Positions 11,862 to 24,777 of a stretch of 64,000 nt of DNA are shown here, in pieces. The stretch covers positions 6,882,001-6,946,000 of the forward strand of contig OX387612.1 in the NCBI GenBank assembly GCA_947568835.1. Reading direction: 5' to 3'. The position numbers and the translations under genes are program-made. The notes under the pieces are model-generated. The model was not told where the DNA came from and did not search any database. It saw only the letters and a list, made by a program, of their open reading frames with translations. Position 1 is the first letter of the stretch, and the number at the start of each line of letters is the position of its first letter. This DNA comes from Protonemura montana. Lineage: Eukaryota > Arthropoda > Insecta > Plecoptera > Nemouridae.

Positions 11862-13239
11862 ACGCTGATGACAAAAGAGAATCTCTTCAAGTCCTTTCTG
11901 GCACATAAAATTACGCGGTGAAAATTACGTTGGCCATTTCAGCAACCAACACGATCAGCCCGATGCATGCGAAACGATTAAAGCAAAAAACATAATACCT
12001 GCTACGGCCAGCCCAGGTCCACTGGTTATAAAATGAGTATGCACGCATTATTGCAGGCATAATTGGCGCCAAAATAGCAAGACATGCAAAGTCGTTTAGC
12101 AAAGTGATTTATGGCACGCGAAAATTATGCTAGATTTTTTTCCTTTTTTTCTTGCTCGTTGGCGTTTGAAAGAAAAATATGGCAGTTAAAATTTTGTCTG
12201 GTGACAGAATTTTTTTTCCTATATGCAGTGAATGCAGCACTTCAATTGGTATGCGAGTTAGAAAACCGTACTATCATAGCGCTAATTTCGCGGAAAATTG
12301 CCGCATTTTAAACTGGTTAACGGCCAATTACCCATTAATAAATCTAACCTCAACGATTGATAAACATTTATCGATATTTTTAGTCGTAATAAGGTTTGTT
12401 AACAAAAATTTGGCTGCAAGCGCCATCGGGTATCATCCTCCGTTACCAAGTGTTGCCGGCTCGATTGCTCAGCAGAAAGTTTAACATGAATGCCTGAAAG
12501 ATACCTGAAAGATACCTGAAAGACTGCGTGAAAATCAAATATTGAAAGAAAATAAATATCTTCTATTTGGAAAACTTCCAGCCTCGTTAGCAGAAAGTCA
12601 AGTCGCCAAATCAAAAAATAACAAAAAAAAACCACGGCCACGAAAATCTGTTATTCAAACAAAGAAAAATGTTTTCTAGGACCCTAGACTATCCAAAAAC
12701 AACACAAAACCACTCAAAAAGCGATCACAAATCATTAAAATCACTAACAATCATCGTACCAAGTGTCTCCAGACAATTTAGTTATTCGTCTTCGGGCCAT
12801 TGTCGTTCACCTTGGCCGCTTTGTATAGACAAACCTATACGGTTTGGTTCCCCATTTCGAAGCTTATAATCTGAGGCAGCCAGTGTCCCCCGTCCCGTGT
12901 GCAAATATTAACAAGTCACGGACATCAAAGTCGTGGCTCGAGGTGCTTGTGGTAACTGACAAAGATTGCTGCATCAACAAGGCGCACAAAAGAAGTAACG
13001 CCTTCCACGAGACTTCTTTGGACAAGAAATTAGTGACAGCGTCTGGCTAGGGTCATGTGATCCGCAGAGGTTTTTGACAGGCGACCGGGGCTAGTAGTAA
13101 AATGTGACAGATTTGCTTTTTTTTGGCTTTGGTATTCAGCAAATAATGATGTCAATTCTACATTTTGCTACTTGCTGATCAGATTACTACAAAATTTCGC
13201 GTCTTTGAGTTGTTTTTTTCCGGTTTGATTTCAAATGTA
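11862..13239. other. Mostly unassigned; family C fragment inside
   Basis: Apart from the family C fragment and a triple gatacctgaaa repeat near 12500, nothing is recognised. The 12844-13050 open frame (KSWLEVLVVTDKD...) resembles no protein I can name with confidence. Confidence 0.5.
12325..12487 (-). mobile_element. Family C element fragment
   Basis: Reverse-strand copy with aacctcaacgattgataaac, tcgatattt, gcaagcgccatcggg, gttgccggctcg and an agcagaaagtttaaca end. The other end is missing. Confidence 0.65.
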
Positions 13240-14570
13240 GAGTCTAGCCAGTGAGAGAAGATAACAGCACAAGGAGTGTCCCCAGCATTGCTACAGTCTA
13301 GCCCGTGAGAGAAGATACCAGCACAAGGACTGTCCCCTGCATTGCTACAGTCTAGCCCGTGAGAGAAGATACCAGAACAAGGACTGTCCCCCTGCATTGC
13401 TACAGTCTAATCCGTGAGAGAAGATACCAGCACAAGTACTGTCCCCAGCATTGCTACAGTCTAGCCCGTGAGAGAAGATACCAGCACAAGGACTGTCTCC
13501 TGCATTGCTACAGTCTAGCCCTTGAGAGAAGATACCAGCACAAGGACTGCCCCCAGCATTGCTACAGTCTAACCCGTGAGAAGATACCAGCACAAGGACT
13601 GCCCCCAGCATTGCTACAGTCTAGCCCGTGAGAGAAGATACCAGCACAAGGACTGCCCCCAGCATTGCTACAGTCTAGCCCGTGAGAGAAGATACCAGCA
13701 CAAGGACTGTCCCCTGCATTGCTACAGTCTAGACCGTGAGAGAAGATAACAGCACAAGGACTGTCCTCTGCATTGCTACAGTCTAGCCCGTGAGAGAAGA
13801 TAACAGCACAAGGACTGTCCCCAGCATTGCTTCAGTCTAGCCCGTGAGAGAAGATACCAGCACAAGGACTGTTCCCTGCATTGCTACAGTCTAGCCCGTG
13901 AGAGAAGATACCAGCACAAGGACTGTTCCCTGCATTGCTACAGTCTAGCCCGTGAGAGAAGATACCAGCACAAGGACTGTCCCCAGCATTGCTACAGTCT
14001 AGCCCGTAAGAGAAGATACCAGCACAAGGACTGTCCCCAGCATTGCTACAGTCTAGCCCGTGAGAGAAGATACCAGCACAAGGACTGCCCCCTGCATTGC
14101 TACAGTCTAGCCCATGAGAGAAGATACCAGCACAAGGACTGTCCCCTGCATTGCTACAGTCTAGCCCGTGAGAGAAGATACCAGCACAAGGACTGTCCCC
14201 AGCATTGCTACAGTCTAGCCCGTGAGAGAAGATACCAGCACAAGGACTGTCCCCTGCATTGCTACAGTCTAGCCCGTGAGAGAAGATACCAGCACAAGGA
14301 CTGTCCTCAAAATACTTATTATATCTGCGAAATAAATCACAAGACTCCAAAAATAAAAAACATAAGAAATAAAAAAAATTCTTAAAATAGCATAGAAAAC
14401 AAAAAAATCTTGGCACTACACAGCCTTTAGAGTAAAAGGAAAATGGCGAACATCAGCGGAGATTTGAATGTGTTTTTAAAATGCCAGTTGTCCCACATGA
14501 CACCCAAAAACGACTGGTGGCGCCTCTGGCGGTAAAGCATGTTCTCTCACTGAACGGAGTAAACAACATG
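13240..14570 (-). mobile_element. Family A element: 54-bp array (about 20 copies) plus flank
   Basis: Array 13240-14307, about 19.8 units with single-base variants. The flank 14308-14570 holds aaatacttattatat, atcttggcac, acatcagcggaga and ggtggcgcctctggc. A gttctctcactgaac hairpin-like end lies near 14553. Open frames up to 194 codons here are repeat translation. Confidence 0.8.
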
Positions 14571-15778
14571 TAAACCAGTGTCATAGAACCATGGTGTCAT
14601 GATCATAGAATCATGATTAAAAATGGTGACATAATTGTTTAGTTAATATGTTAGGTAATAAAAGTAAGCCTTCCTGTTTGATAATTTACTGTGTTGTTAT
14701 AACAAAAAAACTACGTATTTTGTTTGCTTGCTTATCAGATCTTTTGAACCCTATATATTAGCACCAGATGTAATTAAAGAAAGTCCCTATTTTCTATAAG
14801 ATGAAATACCATGTCTCCATATGATTAGCTAGCTCTTGAATTATATATATATAACAAGAAGATAAGAGAATTGATTCTTGTTTGCCAATTCACTGCTTCT
14901 ATAAATCTAATTGTGTCGATTCAGGAAAGAAATGCGTGGAAAAGGAAGTGAATAATTACTTTAGCTGCCAACGAAGATAACTTTGTCGGCAGTTAACAAT
15001 AACAGAGTTATTTTCCGATTTAAAAAAAAATTGCACTGCTTTTATATAGAAAAATGGAATCAAAAAACGCCAGTTATCTTCAATTTATTTTTCCCGCTGC
15101 TTTATAGAATAATGACTGAAAGTTATTACAATTTTCTTTTTTCACTAAATCGACTGTCGGTATTTAAAAAAACATTCACTTAGGACGCACGAAATAAAAA
15201 TCAAACACAATCAATCACTCAAAACGTCAGCGCAGAATTCACAGCGAAAAAAACTTGCAATCAAAAACGTGTCATTATCAAATAACTGTCAGCGTAGTTC
15301 ACGCAATTTACCGCCAGATCGCAGCACTGTCATTCAAGCGAAGAAATCGAAAGCTAGCATTGCAGACAATAAACCCAGTCGGACACGAATTCAAACGGAA
15401 GCTAGAAGAATCTAAAAGGTTGTGTAAGAACGTGGTCGATGTTTAGAGGGAACCCTACAGAGGCAAGACCTCGACAGAACAAATAGGCGACTGCCATCAA
15501 CACCGAATAGAGTACACAGAGGACATTTCTGAAATTCCTCTCACTTGTATTCGGTAGTGGTTTCAGAGATAAGATGTATGTATTTACTATTTACGAAAGG
15601 GGGACATAGTAAAAAAAAAGCTACGCAAGATTTTGGGGGGGCGTCAACATGAGATGGCGTTAGTTATTTGAGGGTGATAGGGATGATGATGATGATGATG
15701 AGCTAGGATGCGTGGTCAAGTGGTGGTCACCCGTACTATATTGTCACAACGCTTTTGCTGAACTTTCTTCACGAAAAA
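14571..15778. other. No gene recognised
   Basis: AT-rich unique sequence with a short (AT)n at about 14842-14855 and an (ATG)n tract near 15683-15700. Confidence 0.6.
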
Positions 15779-15918
15779 ATGCTACTAGATGGAGTCACCG
15801 TCGTTTTGAGTGTAAAGTCATTTTATTTCGTTTGCAGATTACTTGCATTTAGCTGGCACTCAATTAGCACTTACTATGTTAACCTCAAAAATTGATTTAC
15901 ATGTATCGATATTTGCGG
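15779..15918 (-). mobile_element. Family C element fragment
   Basis: Contains the actagatggagtcaccgtcg segment and the acatgtatcgatattt core in reverse orientation. A 5S-derived SINE replaces the rest at 15921. Confidence 0.6.
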
Positions 15919-15920
15919 TC

Positions 15921-16240
15921 GAACGGTTTGGCGCGTTGGAAACTTTGGTCACGTGAGATCACCGACGTTAAGCAACACTGCGCTGGGTCAGGTATTGGTT
16001 GACCATTCTACTCATATCTAAATGTTGTTGAAGCAAGTTTAATCGCCTTGCTTATCAACCTCTCGACAGAATGGATTTGTAGAGGAATCCTGTTGTTCGC
16101 GTTGTACCGTCCTTCGGAAGGAATCGACTTGGACTTTAGGTGAAGGCACCGGGTTTCTTCTCCTACCTTCTAGACTAGGTTAGGTTCATCATCATAAAAG
16201 CTCATTCACCGACGCCAATTTAACAGTGCCACAGAACCAG
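15921..16240 (+). mobile_element. 5S-rRNA-derived SINE (copy S2), beside pan exon 3
   Basis: Head gaacggtttggcgcgttgg is followed by gatcaccgacgttaagcaac, which matches 5S rRNA around its internal promoter, then the SINE body and a decayed tail. It abuts the end of a family C fragment and ends about 85 bp from the pan exon 3 donor. It is in the opposite orientation to pan. Confidence 0.75.
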
Positions 16241-16324
16241 TTTCCAAAAAGGTACTAAGTTTTCCATTTCTGAGGATGGTACTGGTTTGGTATTGGTTTG
16301 ATATTGGTTGATATTGGTACTCAC

Positions 16325-16428
16325 CATTGAGACGGGTATGGGGCCGGCAGTGCCGTTGTGGTAGGGATACGGCGATACCAGGTAGCCCATGTTGAACGAC
16401 GAGGTATGCGGCGTGGGGTCCACCTTGC
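16325..16428 (-). CDS. pan: pangolin/TCF, exon 3
   Basis: A 104-nt exon with a tttttcag acceptor and a gtgagt donor. After completing Gly it encodes KVDPTPHTSSFNMGYLVSPY, then PYHNGTAGPIPVSM, and ends in phase 0. The DPTPH..FNMGY.VSPY.Y.NG pattern is the conserved central region of insect TCF between the beta-catenin-binding domain and the HMG box. It lies 10.9 kb downstream of exon 2. A 5S-derived SINE ends about 85 bp beyond the donor, and a family C element begins 305 bp before the acceptor, so the exon is hemmed in by mobile DNA. No later TCF exon was recognised between here and the left edge, so the next intron would exceed 16.3 kb. Confidence 0.93.
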
Positions 16429-16732
16429 CTGAAAAACAAACACGATGCGTCGTTAGACACACGTCAAAACGAGAGATTTTCCAATTCGTAGGCAGAACCT
16501 AAGATGCACCTATGTCTAATTCCTGGGTTTCCTAATTCTTTTAACTATTCAATGGATTTTTTTTTAAGATTTCTAAAGAAAAAAATCCTGTAGGCTCTAA
16601 AATATAAAAAATGTAAGAAAAATATAATTGGGACAGGGTAAAAGTTTAACGTTTTGAAGGTTTGAAAATGTTTTAACCACGAGCTCCTCTGGTGATTTAG
16701 TTAAACTTCAAATATAAATAAAACATCACACT

Positions 16733-17048
16733 ACCATTGAGTAAAGACTGTCTTTTCAAAAGTCCCGTCAATGGAGAATGTTACTAAATGGAGTCACCGT
16801 CGTTATTTCCTGATTTTTTAACAGATTATTCCCATTTGCGACTAGTCTTTATCAATACCAACGTCAACTATTGATAAACATGTATCGATTTTTTAAGCCC
16901 TGATCATATAATTATATCGGTTTATTAGAGTGAATGCCACAAGCGCCAACGGGTGTAACCAAACGTTACCACGTGTTGCCAGCCTAGTTTGCTCCACAGA
17001 AAGTTTAACATTAACGCTGGCTCTCTGACTGCACCTATAAACTCAACG
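16733..17048 (-). mobile_element. Family C MITE, nearly full length (316 bp)
   Basis: Left end accattgagtaaagactgtc, internal ggagtcaccgtcg, acatgtatcgat and agcgccaacgggtg, right end attaacgctggctctctgac...aactcaacg. The ends are related inverted repeats of roughly 45-50 bp. No coding capacity. It sits 305 bp before pan exon 3 in pan's transcription order. Confidence 0.7.
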
Positions 17049-17287
17049 AAACTGTGTAGCTATGTTTAGTTCGACGCGCATGTTTGATTAGTTCTCCACT
17101 TTTCCAAGCTTCCAAACAAATTGCCGACTGATGATATGATTTCATTTAATCTCTGAACTATCATCTCATCTTCTTATCTAAATTGCTCGCCGTATTTCTG
17201 TTATTCAAGCAATAGATGTAATGATCATTTCAAGCTGAATACGCAAGTGCAAATTTATATTGCAGTTCCCGTTTTGGTATCAATTCT

Positions 17288-17360
17288 TTTGAGAGGTTAT
17301 TAGTGTTTTTAATAATAAAATACCATGCGCATTGCAAGCGTTTGCAATTTAAATCAGATT
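17288..17360 (-). mobile_element. Family K fragment
   Basis: Reverse copy with tgcattgcaagcgtttgcaa-like sequence and ttttaataataaaata. The hairpin half is missing. Confidence 0.65.
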
Positions 17361-18375
17361 CGCATTTTTGGTAAGGTAAAATTAATATCAACTTATCAAG
17401 TGAGAATTATGCCCAGTATTTTTAGACCGAATGAAATGATAGTGTCCGATTGAACCGAAAATAATGACACTATCTGAAAGACTCGGATCATGAAGTTGGT
17501 TACTTTTGCTATATTTTTGCCTGGCTATTGTAATAAATAAATAAATACATAATAATTAATAAAACTATGTTTATAATTCTAAAATAATTGTAATATACTT
17601 GATAAAGTATACATTATTAATACGATTTATATCATTAATAATATAACGAGTCGCAAAAGCAAATATCATTGGACGCATAAAATATCTGAAATTATATAAA
17701 AAAAAATCCAAATTGACGAAAACCTCAAATTCCCCCCATATTCGCACAAAAAAAAAACAATTTAAATCCATTTTTTGTAAGTACATTATCAATCACAACC
17801 AAATTATCTTTCAAGAAACGCACGCCGTTATCAAAACCGCTCCTTCTTTGATGTCCAAAGCTTAATGGCTCGATCGAGTGTCTAAGATTTAATCGAAATG
17901 ATTAGCACATATCAGATATAGCACGTGTAGCTATAGTGTATTACGCAATTGCACGGATGTCTGTCAGGAACCCGCATACCGATTTGCGTTTCTATTCACA
18001 AGATTGATTCGGAATCAGGTACCTAGAACTTTTATTAAAAACAGCTTTCAAAAGAATATCAGATTACACTTGTGTTCGTTAATTAACAGCTATTCATTTG
18101 TATTAATTCATTAGCATGCTTGTCTCTAAGATATTACCGAGTAGTTACCGATTTGAAATCGAAACAATGTGAAAATTTAAATATTAACCAGAAGCTTTTT
18201 TACCCGTTATGTTCCTTGCCAGAAGCTTTTTTAAATACGGTAAGTTGAACACAATTTCAGTAGGAACAAAATTTAATGATAAATCATTCAAAATGTGCAA
18301 TAATGAACAATAGTGAAAAATTGAGTCACTCTAACGCAAATTTTAAAAGAGGAGTAAAAATGTCGATAATATAGC

Positions 18376-18539
18376 CTAATAGATGAAATCTGATTTAAAT
18401 TGCAAACGCTTGCAATGCGCGGGGTATTTGATTAATATGAACACAATAACCGTCTCAAAAATTGATAGCCAAATGGTAACCCCGTTTGTCCCCGTTTGGG
18501 CATCAATTTTTGAGACGGTTTTAGTGTCCATAATAATAA
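18376..18539 (+). mobile_element. Family K hairpin element, full length
   Basis: Same plan as the 8.35-kb copy: gatgaaatctgatttaaatt, gcaaacgcttgcaatgcgcg, then hairpin arms aaccgtctcaaaaattgat / atcaatttttgagacggtt around a loop that itself contains gtccccgtttgggc. Flanked by aatatagc (18368-18375, 18540-18547). Confidence 0.75.
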
Positions 18540-20084
18540 AATATAGCAAAATGTTTTTCACACAAAAAAAAATGTATGATGACAGAAACTTTACAAAAAC
18601 AGCTAGAAACAGTTAAAAATGCTGCATTTCCTAGCTTTGTATGTATCGAACTATTAAATATATTGTTGAATAATATTTATATTGTAAGTTAGATTGTATA
18701 GTTTGTATATCTGTGACACTTTACATGCCACCTCTGATTATTATTTATATAAATCAACGTAAGTGTAAAAAAAATTGTGAGTCTCTACGTCAGTCAAAAA
18801 CTTGAAAAGCATGATGATGCCTCAACCACTCAGAAGAAAACACTCGAGCTCAGCAAAGGCAAAACTAGCTGTCAGACCAGGTTAAAATTTACGAAGTAGA
18901 CAGCAAAAGAATGACCCTTTGGAATCGGTGGGACCAGTAGGACTATTATGCTCAAACTGCAGGTGGGTGGTTTGCTGGTGCGGCAGGGGGAGGGGGGGGG
19001 GGGGAGTGAGACAAGGGGCAGAACATTCCTTACGAGGCGACGAGCAGAGATTTTTGGGGGGAACAGGGGTGACAAAAATGTGAGATATTTTTTTTTGTCG
19101 AACGATTGTTTGCATTTTAGTTTCTAGTGGATTTTGAATTAGTTCCAGGGTTATGTTTCGTGCTTTTGAGTTCGTTCGACCGTTGTTTTTTTTTTTTTTT
19201 TTTTATTGGAATTGGTTGATTTCAGAATTGTATTGGTTGAACTGGCTAAAATAAATTGACAGTCTGAATTTAAAAAGTTGACCGTTATGGTCAAGCAATA
19301 CAGTCTTAGGGATTGTGAACATAAATTGGAGAACAAAGACAATTAAAATTTGATCAAAAGTAAACCGACCCTTCAGAGGGTTGTAAAATCTAGTGGGTGC
19401 GAAAATTTTCACTGCAAAAATCTTAACAAGAAGTGGCTACAAACACATTTTAAAATTAATTACCAGGAGAATAAATCTTTTTACTTCAAAATAGCCAGAT
19501 ACGATTAGCATTTTACAAATTTACAAGAAGATACTTTTGCCCGCTAAGCTTACAAACCAAATTCCGCTCATAAATAACAAATCAAGAACCCAAAAAAAAA
19601 ACTTGTGGCAGAACTGCCACTTCCAAGAATCCCCAGTCGACAGAAAAAAAAAAGATTTATTTTTCCAGTGAGGTGTTTACTCTGTATCGCCTCGCCAGAT
19701 CAGCACCCCCAACTAGTTTATTGTTTGTAAAGTTCACCCCTCCGCTTCCACAAAGCTAAGGTTTGACATCTTCCTAGATGCATACCCGAGGGTGCTATTC
19801 AACGGGCCCCAGCCTCTTCCGGCACAGAAAGTTTAGCTAAATACCGTACCCAGAGCCGTAACCCATGTACCTAACTAATCGTTGAACTTGTATAGATATT
19901 TTAATGAAGCGCTTTGACGATTTTCACGGTAATTGTTTAATTAATTTGTTATTATTTAGAAATAAATCAATGGACTGTCATTAAAACAGAGAATTAAATC
20001 ATGGCAAACAAACCAACAACGCTGAACTTAATAAAACGAGTAAAAATCTTCTTCAGAATATTGTGTGCCCGGACAGCGTAGTAG

Positions 20085-20484
20085 CGTTGAGTGTAGGATA
20101 TAGGTAGAGTTTCAACGTCAATGTTAAAGTCTCTGCGTGAAAAATGACTACCTTACCGACAAAAATGCAGAGTACCGGAAGTTCACGTTAAGTGGAGCCA
20201 CTGTCGTATGAATTTTAATTTCGATATTTCTCGTAGGTTAACTCAATTTTGAAACTTTTCATGCTCAAAAAATCTTCATCAATGTTTACCTCAACGATTG
20301 ATATACACGTAACAATATTAAGAAGCGAGTAAATACGATAAATATCGAAATGAAATTTCATACGACAGTGGCTCCACTTAACGTGAACTTCCGGTACTCT
20401 GCATTTTTGTCGGTAAGGTAGTCATTTTTCACGCAGAGACTGTAACATTGACGTTGAAACTCTACCTATAACCTACACTCAACG
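20085..20484. mobile_element. 400-bp inverted-repeat element with 7-bp target duplication
   Basis: Two arms of about 150 bp (20085-20234 and 20335-20484) are reverse complements with only a handful of mismatches. The direct repeat gtagtag flanks it at 20078-20084 and 20485-20491. The ends (cgttgagtgtaggatatagg, aacgtcaatgttaaag) resemble family C ends, and the centre holds acctcaacgattgatatac, also seen in family C. No coding capacity. Near-identical arms and an intact target duplication point to recent insertion. Confidence 0.85.
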
Positions 20485-20558
20485 GTAGTAGCAATCAAAA
20501 GGTCCCGGGTTTGTATCCCAGTTACTATCCTCAGATCTCCACCAAAACTGTACACTGT

Positions 20559-20896
20559 AGTTTTTAGACTTATGTCTACTTTATCTAACCTTAGCACTAG
20601 TTTTAACAAAAACTATTTAAACTTGGTTTTGAATGCTAAGTGAAGAACAACTAAATTTTCCAACGTTGCGTAACTTGTACCTGTAACTTTATCAAGGGTG
20701 AAAGCAATCTTGAAAATTTTCCAATCACAAACTTCGGGAAAACAAATAAAAAAATTGTTAGAACTGTCGCCCTTGAAAAAGTATCAGGTACAAGTTACGA
20801 AACATCGTGCAATTTAGTTGTTCTTCACTTAGGAATCAAAACATTTTTCCAGGCTAGCTTACTTTCCATAGTTGTAATAGTTTTTGTCAAATTTTA
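20559..20896. mobile_element. Fold-back element J
   Basis: Begins gtttttagacttatgtctac, arm gaatgctaagtgaagaacaa, mirrored by ttgttcttcacttaggaat. Inner arms carry cttgtacctgta / caggtacaag. No coding. It lies 75 bp from the young inverted-repeat element. Confidence 0.75.
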
Positions 20897-21419
20897 CACT
20901 ATTCGCCGTCCAGTGACATATTCTAGGACAATGTTTTGACATAAAAATATCTGGTTGAGCCTATTATAATTTTTTTTTTGCGCCTGCTCTATTGCCCTCA
21001 ATAAACTATCAAATATTCCATTCATCGACCGACCCTTCCAGTTCAAGACGGGTTTACAACTGGCTGAATTTTACTGCCGTTAGGCATTCCATGTCGCTTA
21101 TCGGTACCAAATCGTTCAAACCCAACCATCTCCAAATATATTTATTACACGTAGAGTCCAGCAATAAATAAATATCAATATCCCCTAGTGGCATCGTGCG
21201 TAGGTATAGAACTATAAATAATAATAATACCTTATACACTAAAAACAAATCAATGAAATGCTGCAGGTATTATATGGTATTGCTCATTAAACCTTTTTGA
21301 CATAGTGTGTGTCATATAGTGTTTACAATCTTGTTAATTTTATTCTTTTTTAGTATATTATTATTAATCAAGTGTGGTAACGATAATTTTCCATTTCTTA
21401 CGATTTATATGAAATAGAT

Positions 21420-22080
21420 TAAAAATGTCTATTCTCACGACAGAGGTGCAATCAGTCGTTTTTAGTACCTTGCAGCCCAACTGTCATTTTTTAATACACT
21501 GCACAAATCATCTACGTAATTTTCCTTTTTCTCTCTAAAGCTTTCATCCTGTCGAGATGTTTTGTTTGTCGAGCTTCTCAAATAATAGTTCTCCCTAATT
21601 TAACAATACTGGAATTCATTTTTCATTCCCGTCACTGAAATCAAAACTGAAATGGCATTCATGAGTTGGTAGCAATGCAGGGGACAGTCCTTGTGCTGGT
21701 ATCTTCTCTCACGGGCTAGACTGTAGCAATGCAGGGGACAGTCCTTGTGCTGGTATCTTCTCTCACGGGCTAGACTGTAGTAATGCTGGGGACAGTCCTT
21801 GTGCTGGTATCTTCTCTCACGGGCTAGACTATAGCAATGCTGGGGACAGTCCTTGTGCTGGTATCTTCTCTCACGGGCTAGACTGTAGTAATGCTGGGGA
21901 CAGTCCTTGTGCTGGTATCTTCTCTCACGGGCTAGACTGTAGTAATGCTGGGGACAGTCCTTGTGCTGGTATCTTCTCTCACGGGCTAGACTGTAGCAAT
22001 GCTGGGGACAGTCCTTGTGCTGGTATCATGTTTCGTGGGCTTGACTGTAGCAATGCAGTGTTTCGTGGGCTTGACTGTAT
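21420..22080 (+). mobile_element. Family A element: flank plus 54-bp array (about 7 copies)
   Basis: Opposite orientation to the 4.5 and 13.2 kb copies. Flank 21420-21669, array 21670-22080. The last two units are degenerate and shortened (tttcgtgggcttgactgta repeated). Confidence 0.75.
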
Positions 22081-22137
22081 AGTGCGACTAGGAAATGTAT
22101 GAAAGTTATGCCAAATTTTCATTAATATATTTATTCT

Positions 22138-22300
22138 TGGTGTTTAACGACGCACTATTTTGACAACGGGCCCTGCGGCACTGTTCTAATGGTGTCAGTC
22201 AATGAGTAAATAATGATGATAAGAATGAAGATGAACCTGACCTAGCCTAGAAGGAAGGTGAAGGTGAAACCCAGTGCCGAAACGTAGCCTACTCCTGCAT
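22138..22300 (-). mobile_element. 5S-derived SINE, 3' part only (copy S3)
   Basis: Contains the common tail (ggtgtttaacgacgcac on the plus strand) and the 3' half of the body. The 5S head is missing. It lies just after a family A array. Confidence 0.65.
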
Positions 22301-22735
22301 TATTGGCATAGGTGTATAGGCTAGGTAACCAATTCACTAAATTACTGTGAAAATAAATTGCGACGCTCTGAAATAGACTAGAGTACGATGAATTTTGTAT
22401 GCGACCGGTCACATATGGCGGACCATAACCATATTTAAACTAATGCAGATTATTTAAATTTAAAATAAATCTAATTAAGTCATAAAGCCAACGCATGTAT
22501 ACCCATGGCGGATTATTCGACAATATCTCGTACGTTGTAATTAAACCTGGAAAACCTGGCCAACACTATTGTTCTAATTATAGGTGCGGCCAGACAAATG
22601 TGAGGCATGTAATTACTTTGGCATTGGTCTACACTGTACGAAAATAGAACACATGTTTGATTTCAATTGTAAGTAATCGTTTGAATAATTAAAGGATTAA
22701 AGTTAAGCGAAACAAAAGTGTAGTAATAATCCAGT

Positions 22736-23049
22736 ACCATTGCGTTTTTTTGGGGGTTTAGTCAGAAAGCCAGAGTTGCTTTCTGCTGAGCAAACGAGCC
22801 GGCAATACGTGGTGATAGAAGGTACCACCCGATGGCGGTACCCAACCCACTACAATTAAATAATTATAAGTCAAAATATCGATACATGTTTATCAATCGT
22901 TGCGTCTCAAATGCGAGCAATTTGCCTAGAAACAACAAAAAGATGTTTCTTTACATTAAAAAAGGCGGTAACACCCAACTTTTATTTTTTTAAAGATAGT
23001 TTTAACATTAGCACTGGCTTTCTTGACTTTACCTATAAACTCAATGCTA
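22736..23049 (+). mobile_element. Family C MITE, full length (314 bp)
   Basis: Starts accattgcg...tttagtcagaaagccag and ends ttttaacattagcactggct...aactcaatg, so both inverted ends are visible. Internal landmarks: ctgctgagcaaacgagccgg, aatatcgatacatg and ctcaaatgcgag. Confidence 0.75.
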
Positions 23050-24017
23050 GTAGGTACTCAATTTTAGCATTTTGGTACGAAAACGATTTTTTTTTTGAGA
23101 AAATTGTCAAGAAAAGCAACAATTAGGCACATCTTTTGTAATCAAAAAGACTCTCAATTAAAATAAAAAAAACACAGAACACAAAAACAGATTCAAAGTC
23201 CCAATTATTTCAAAACAATACAAAACATCAATGGCATAACATAATTAAAGAAGTACTAATTGGACACCAATTAATTAAGATAACAAAGTCACATAACTCG
23301 ATATCAGAAGATGAGCATCGCATGTTTTACCAGAAAACAAAATTAAACGAACGCTTCCCCATTTCTACAGTGCCATCATGATTAAAACCATACCAAAAAT
23401 AAATCTAATGCTAACTACATAACAATGTTATAATGACATGTTTAAACGGCCACTATATAACGAAAAAAAAAAAACCGACTGACGCTAATTTATGCTTAAT
23501 AAGCAAGCATATTTATTTGATAATTATGTATTACATCTCAGATAGGCGTGATATTTGGTCTAAGTCCTGTCAGGTGGAGACGGAGGGCAGAGAGGGGCTT
23601 TGGGAAGGTGGGCAGAGGGGGCAGTCGCGGTGGTGCTGGTGGTGTTTTAGAACCCGTCCTGCCCTTGGCTATGGAATTATAACCAGCGACCACGTTGTTC
23701 GATTGGAAGTCGTGTAAAGACCATGCTGTAGCTATCAAACAACCACTGGCAACGCTGCTAGAGGTACGTGTTACACTAGTTAGTAGTGCTATAGGACTAT
23801 GGCGAGCAAACATGTGGACGATTCCCATTTTCATTCACGCTCGATTCGGTGGTAATTATTTTAAATTTGCATAACATACTAAAAAAAAAATTTAATTTTG
23901 TTCAATTCTAGTTGACGATCAGTTTAATAAAATTGTTTATTCTTTTTTTTTCCTAAACCTCAGTTAAAAATATATATCTAATATTACTTTGAAACATAAA
24001 TAACAGTTTATTTGATA

Positions 24018-24366
24018 AAAAAACTATTTCAAATGGGTTTTGAATGCTAAGTGAAGAACAACTAAATTTCCCAAAGTTTCGTAACTTGTACCTGTTACTT
24101 AATCAAGGGTGAAAACAGTTTTGACAATTTTCCGATAACAAAAGAATTATTGACCTTGATTATTTTAGTCTATGCTTTTAGGAAGCCTGAACCGAATAAT
24201 TGTTGCAATTTTTTGTCGTTCTTTTGTTATCGGAAAATTGTCAGACGGGTACTAGTTACAAAATGTTGGAAAATTTAGTTGTTATTCACTTAGCATTCAA
24301 AGCCCAGTTTTAAAGTTTTTATCAAAACTAGTGCTAAGGTTAGATTAAGTAGACATGAGTCTAAAA
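24018..24366. mobile_element. Fold-back element J, well-preserved inverted arms
   Basis: Arms aaactatttcaaatgggttt ... aaagcccagttttaaagttt and tttgttatcggaaaattgtc / gacaattttccgataacaaa are plainly complementary. It ends agtagacatgagtctaaa. Confidence 0.8.
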
Positions 24367-24777
24367 TTCATAATAACTGTTTAGTTATTTGTGTTGCTGT
24401 CAGAAAAGTTTCCTAGTGCAATGATTAGAAAATGAACTATTTGCTTAATAATATTCCAGGTATTCCCAGATCAGTTTCAAGGTGGCAAAACCTGGCAGAT
24501 GTATATTTTAGAATTTTAGTTCAGTATTCCAGTTAATTTTAGCCTCAGGTAATGTTGGATTTAGTTCCTGAAGGTATGGGAAAGAATACTCGGTAGATTT
24601 CAAAACATTGCACCCTAGCGTATACCTACGATACCTACCAATTATTTTTATACACGGGTTCAAAGAACCCACTTCCTTTCCAAATCACATAGAATGTGTC
24701 ACTTAATATTGAATTTTATATGCAAAACAATAGTCATTACTTTTAAAATAAATTCAATGATTCGCATCAACAAATTG

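Noticed and set aside
12844-13050. Open frame with WLEVLVVTDKD, vaguely like a metalloprotease segment
   Set aside because: Similarity is too short, no HExxH motif, no splice sites evident.
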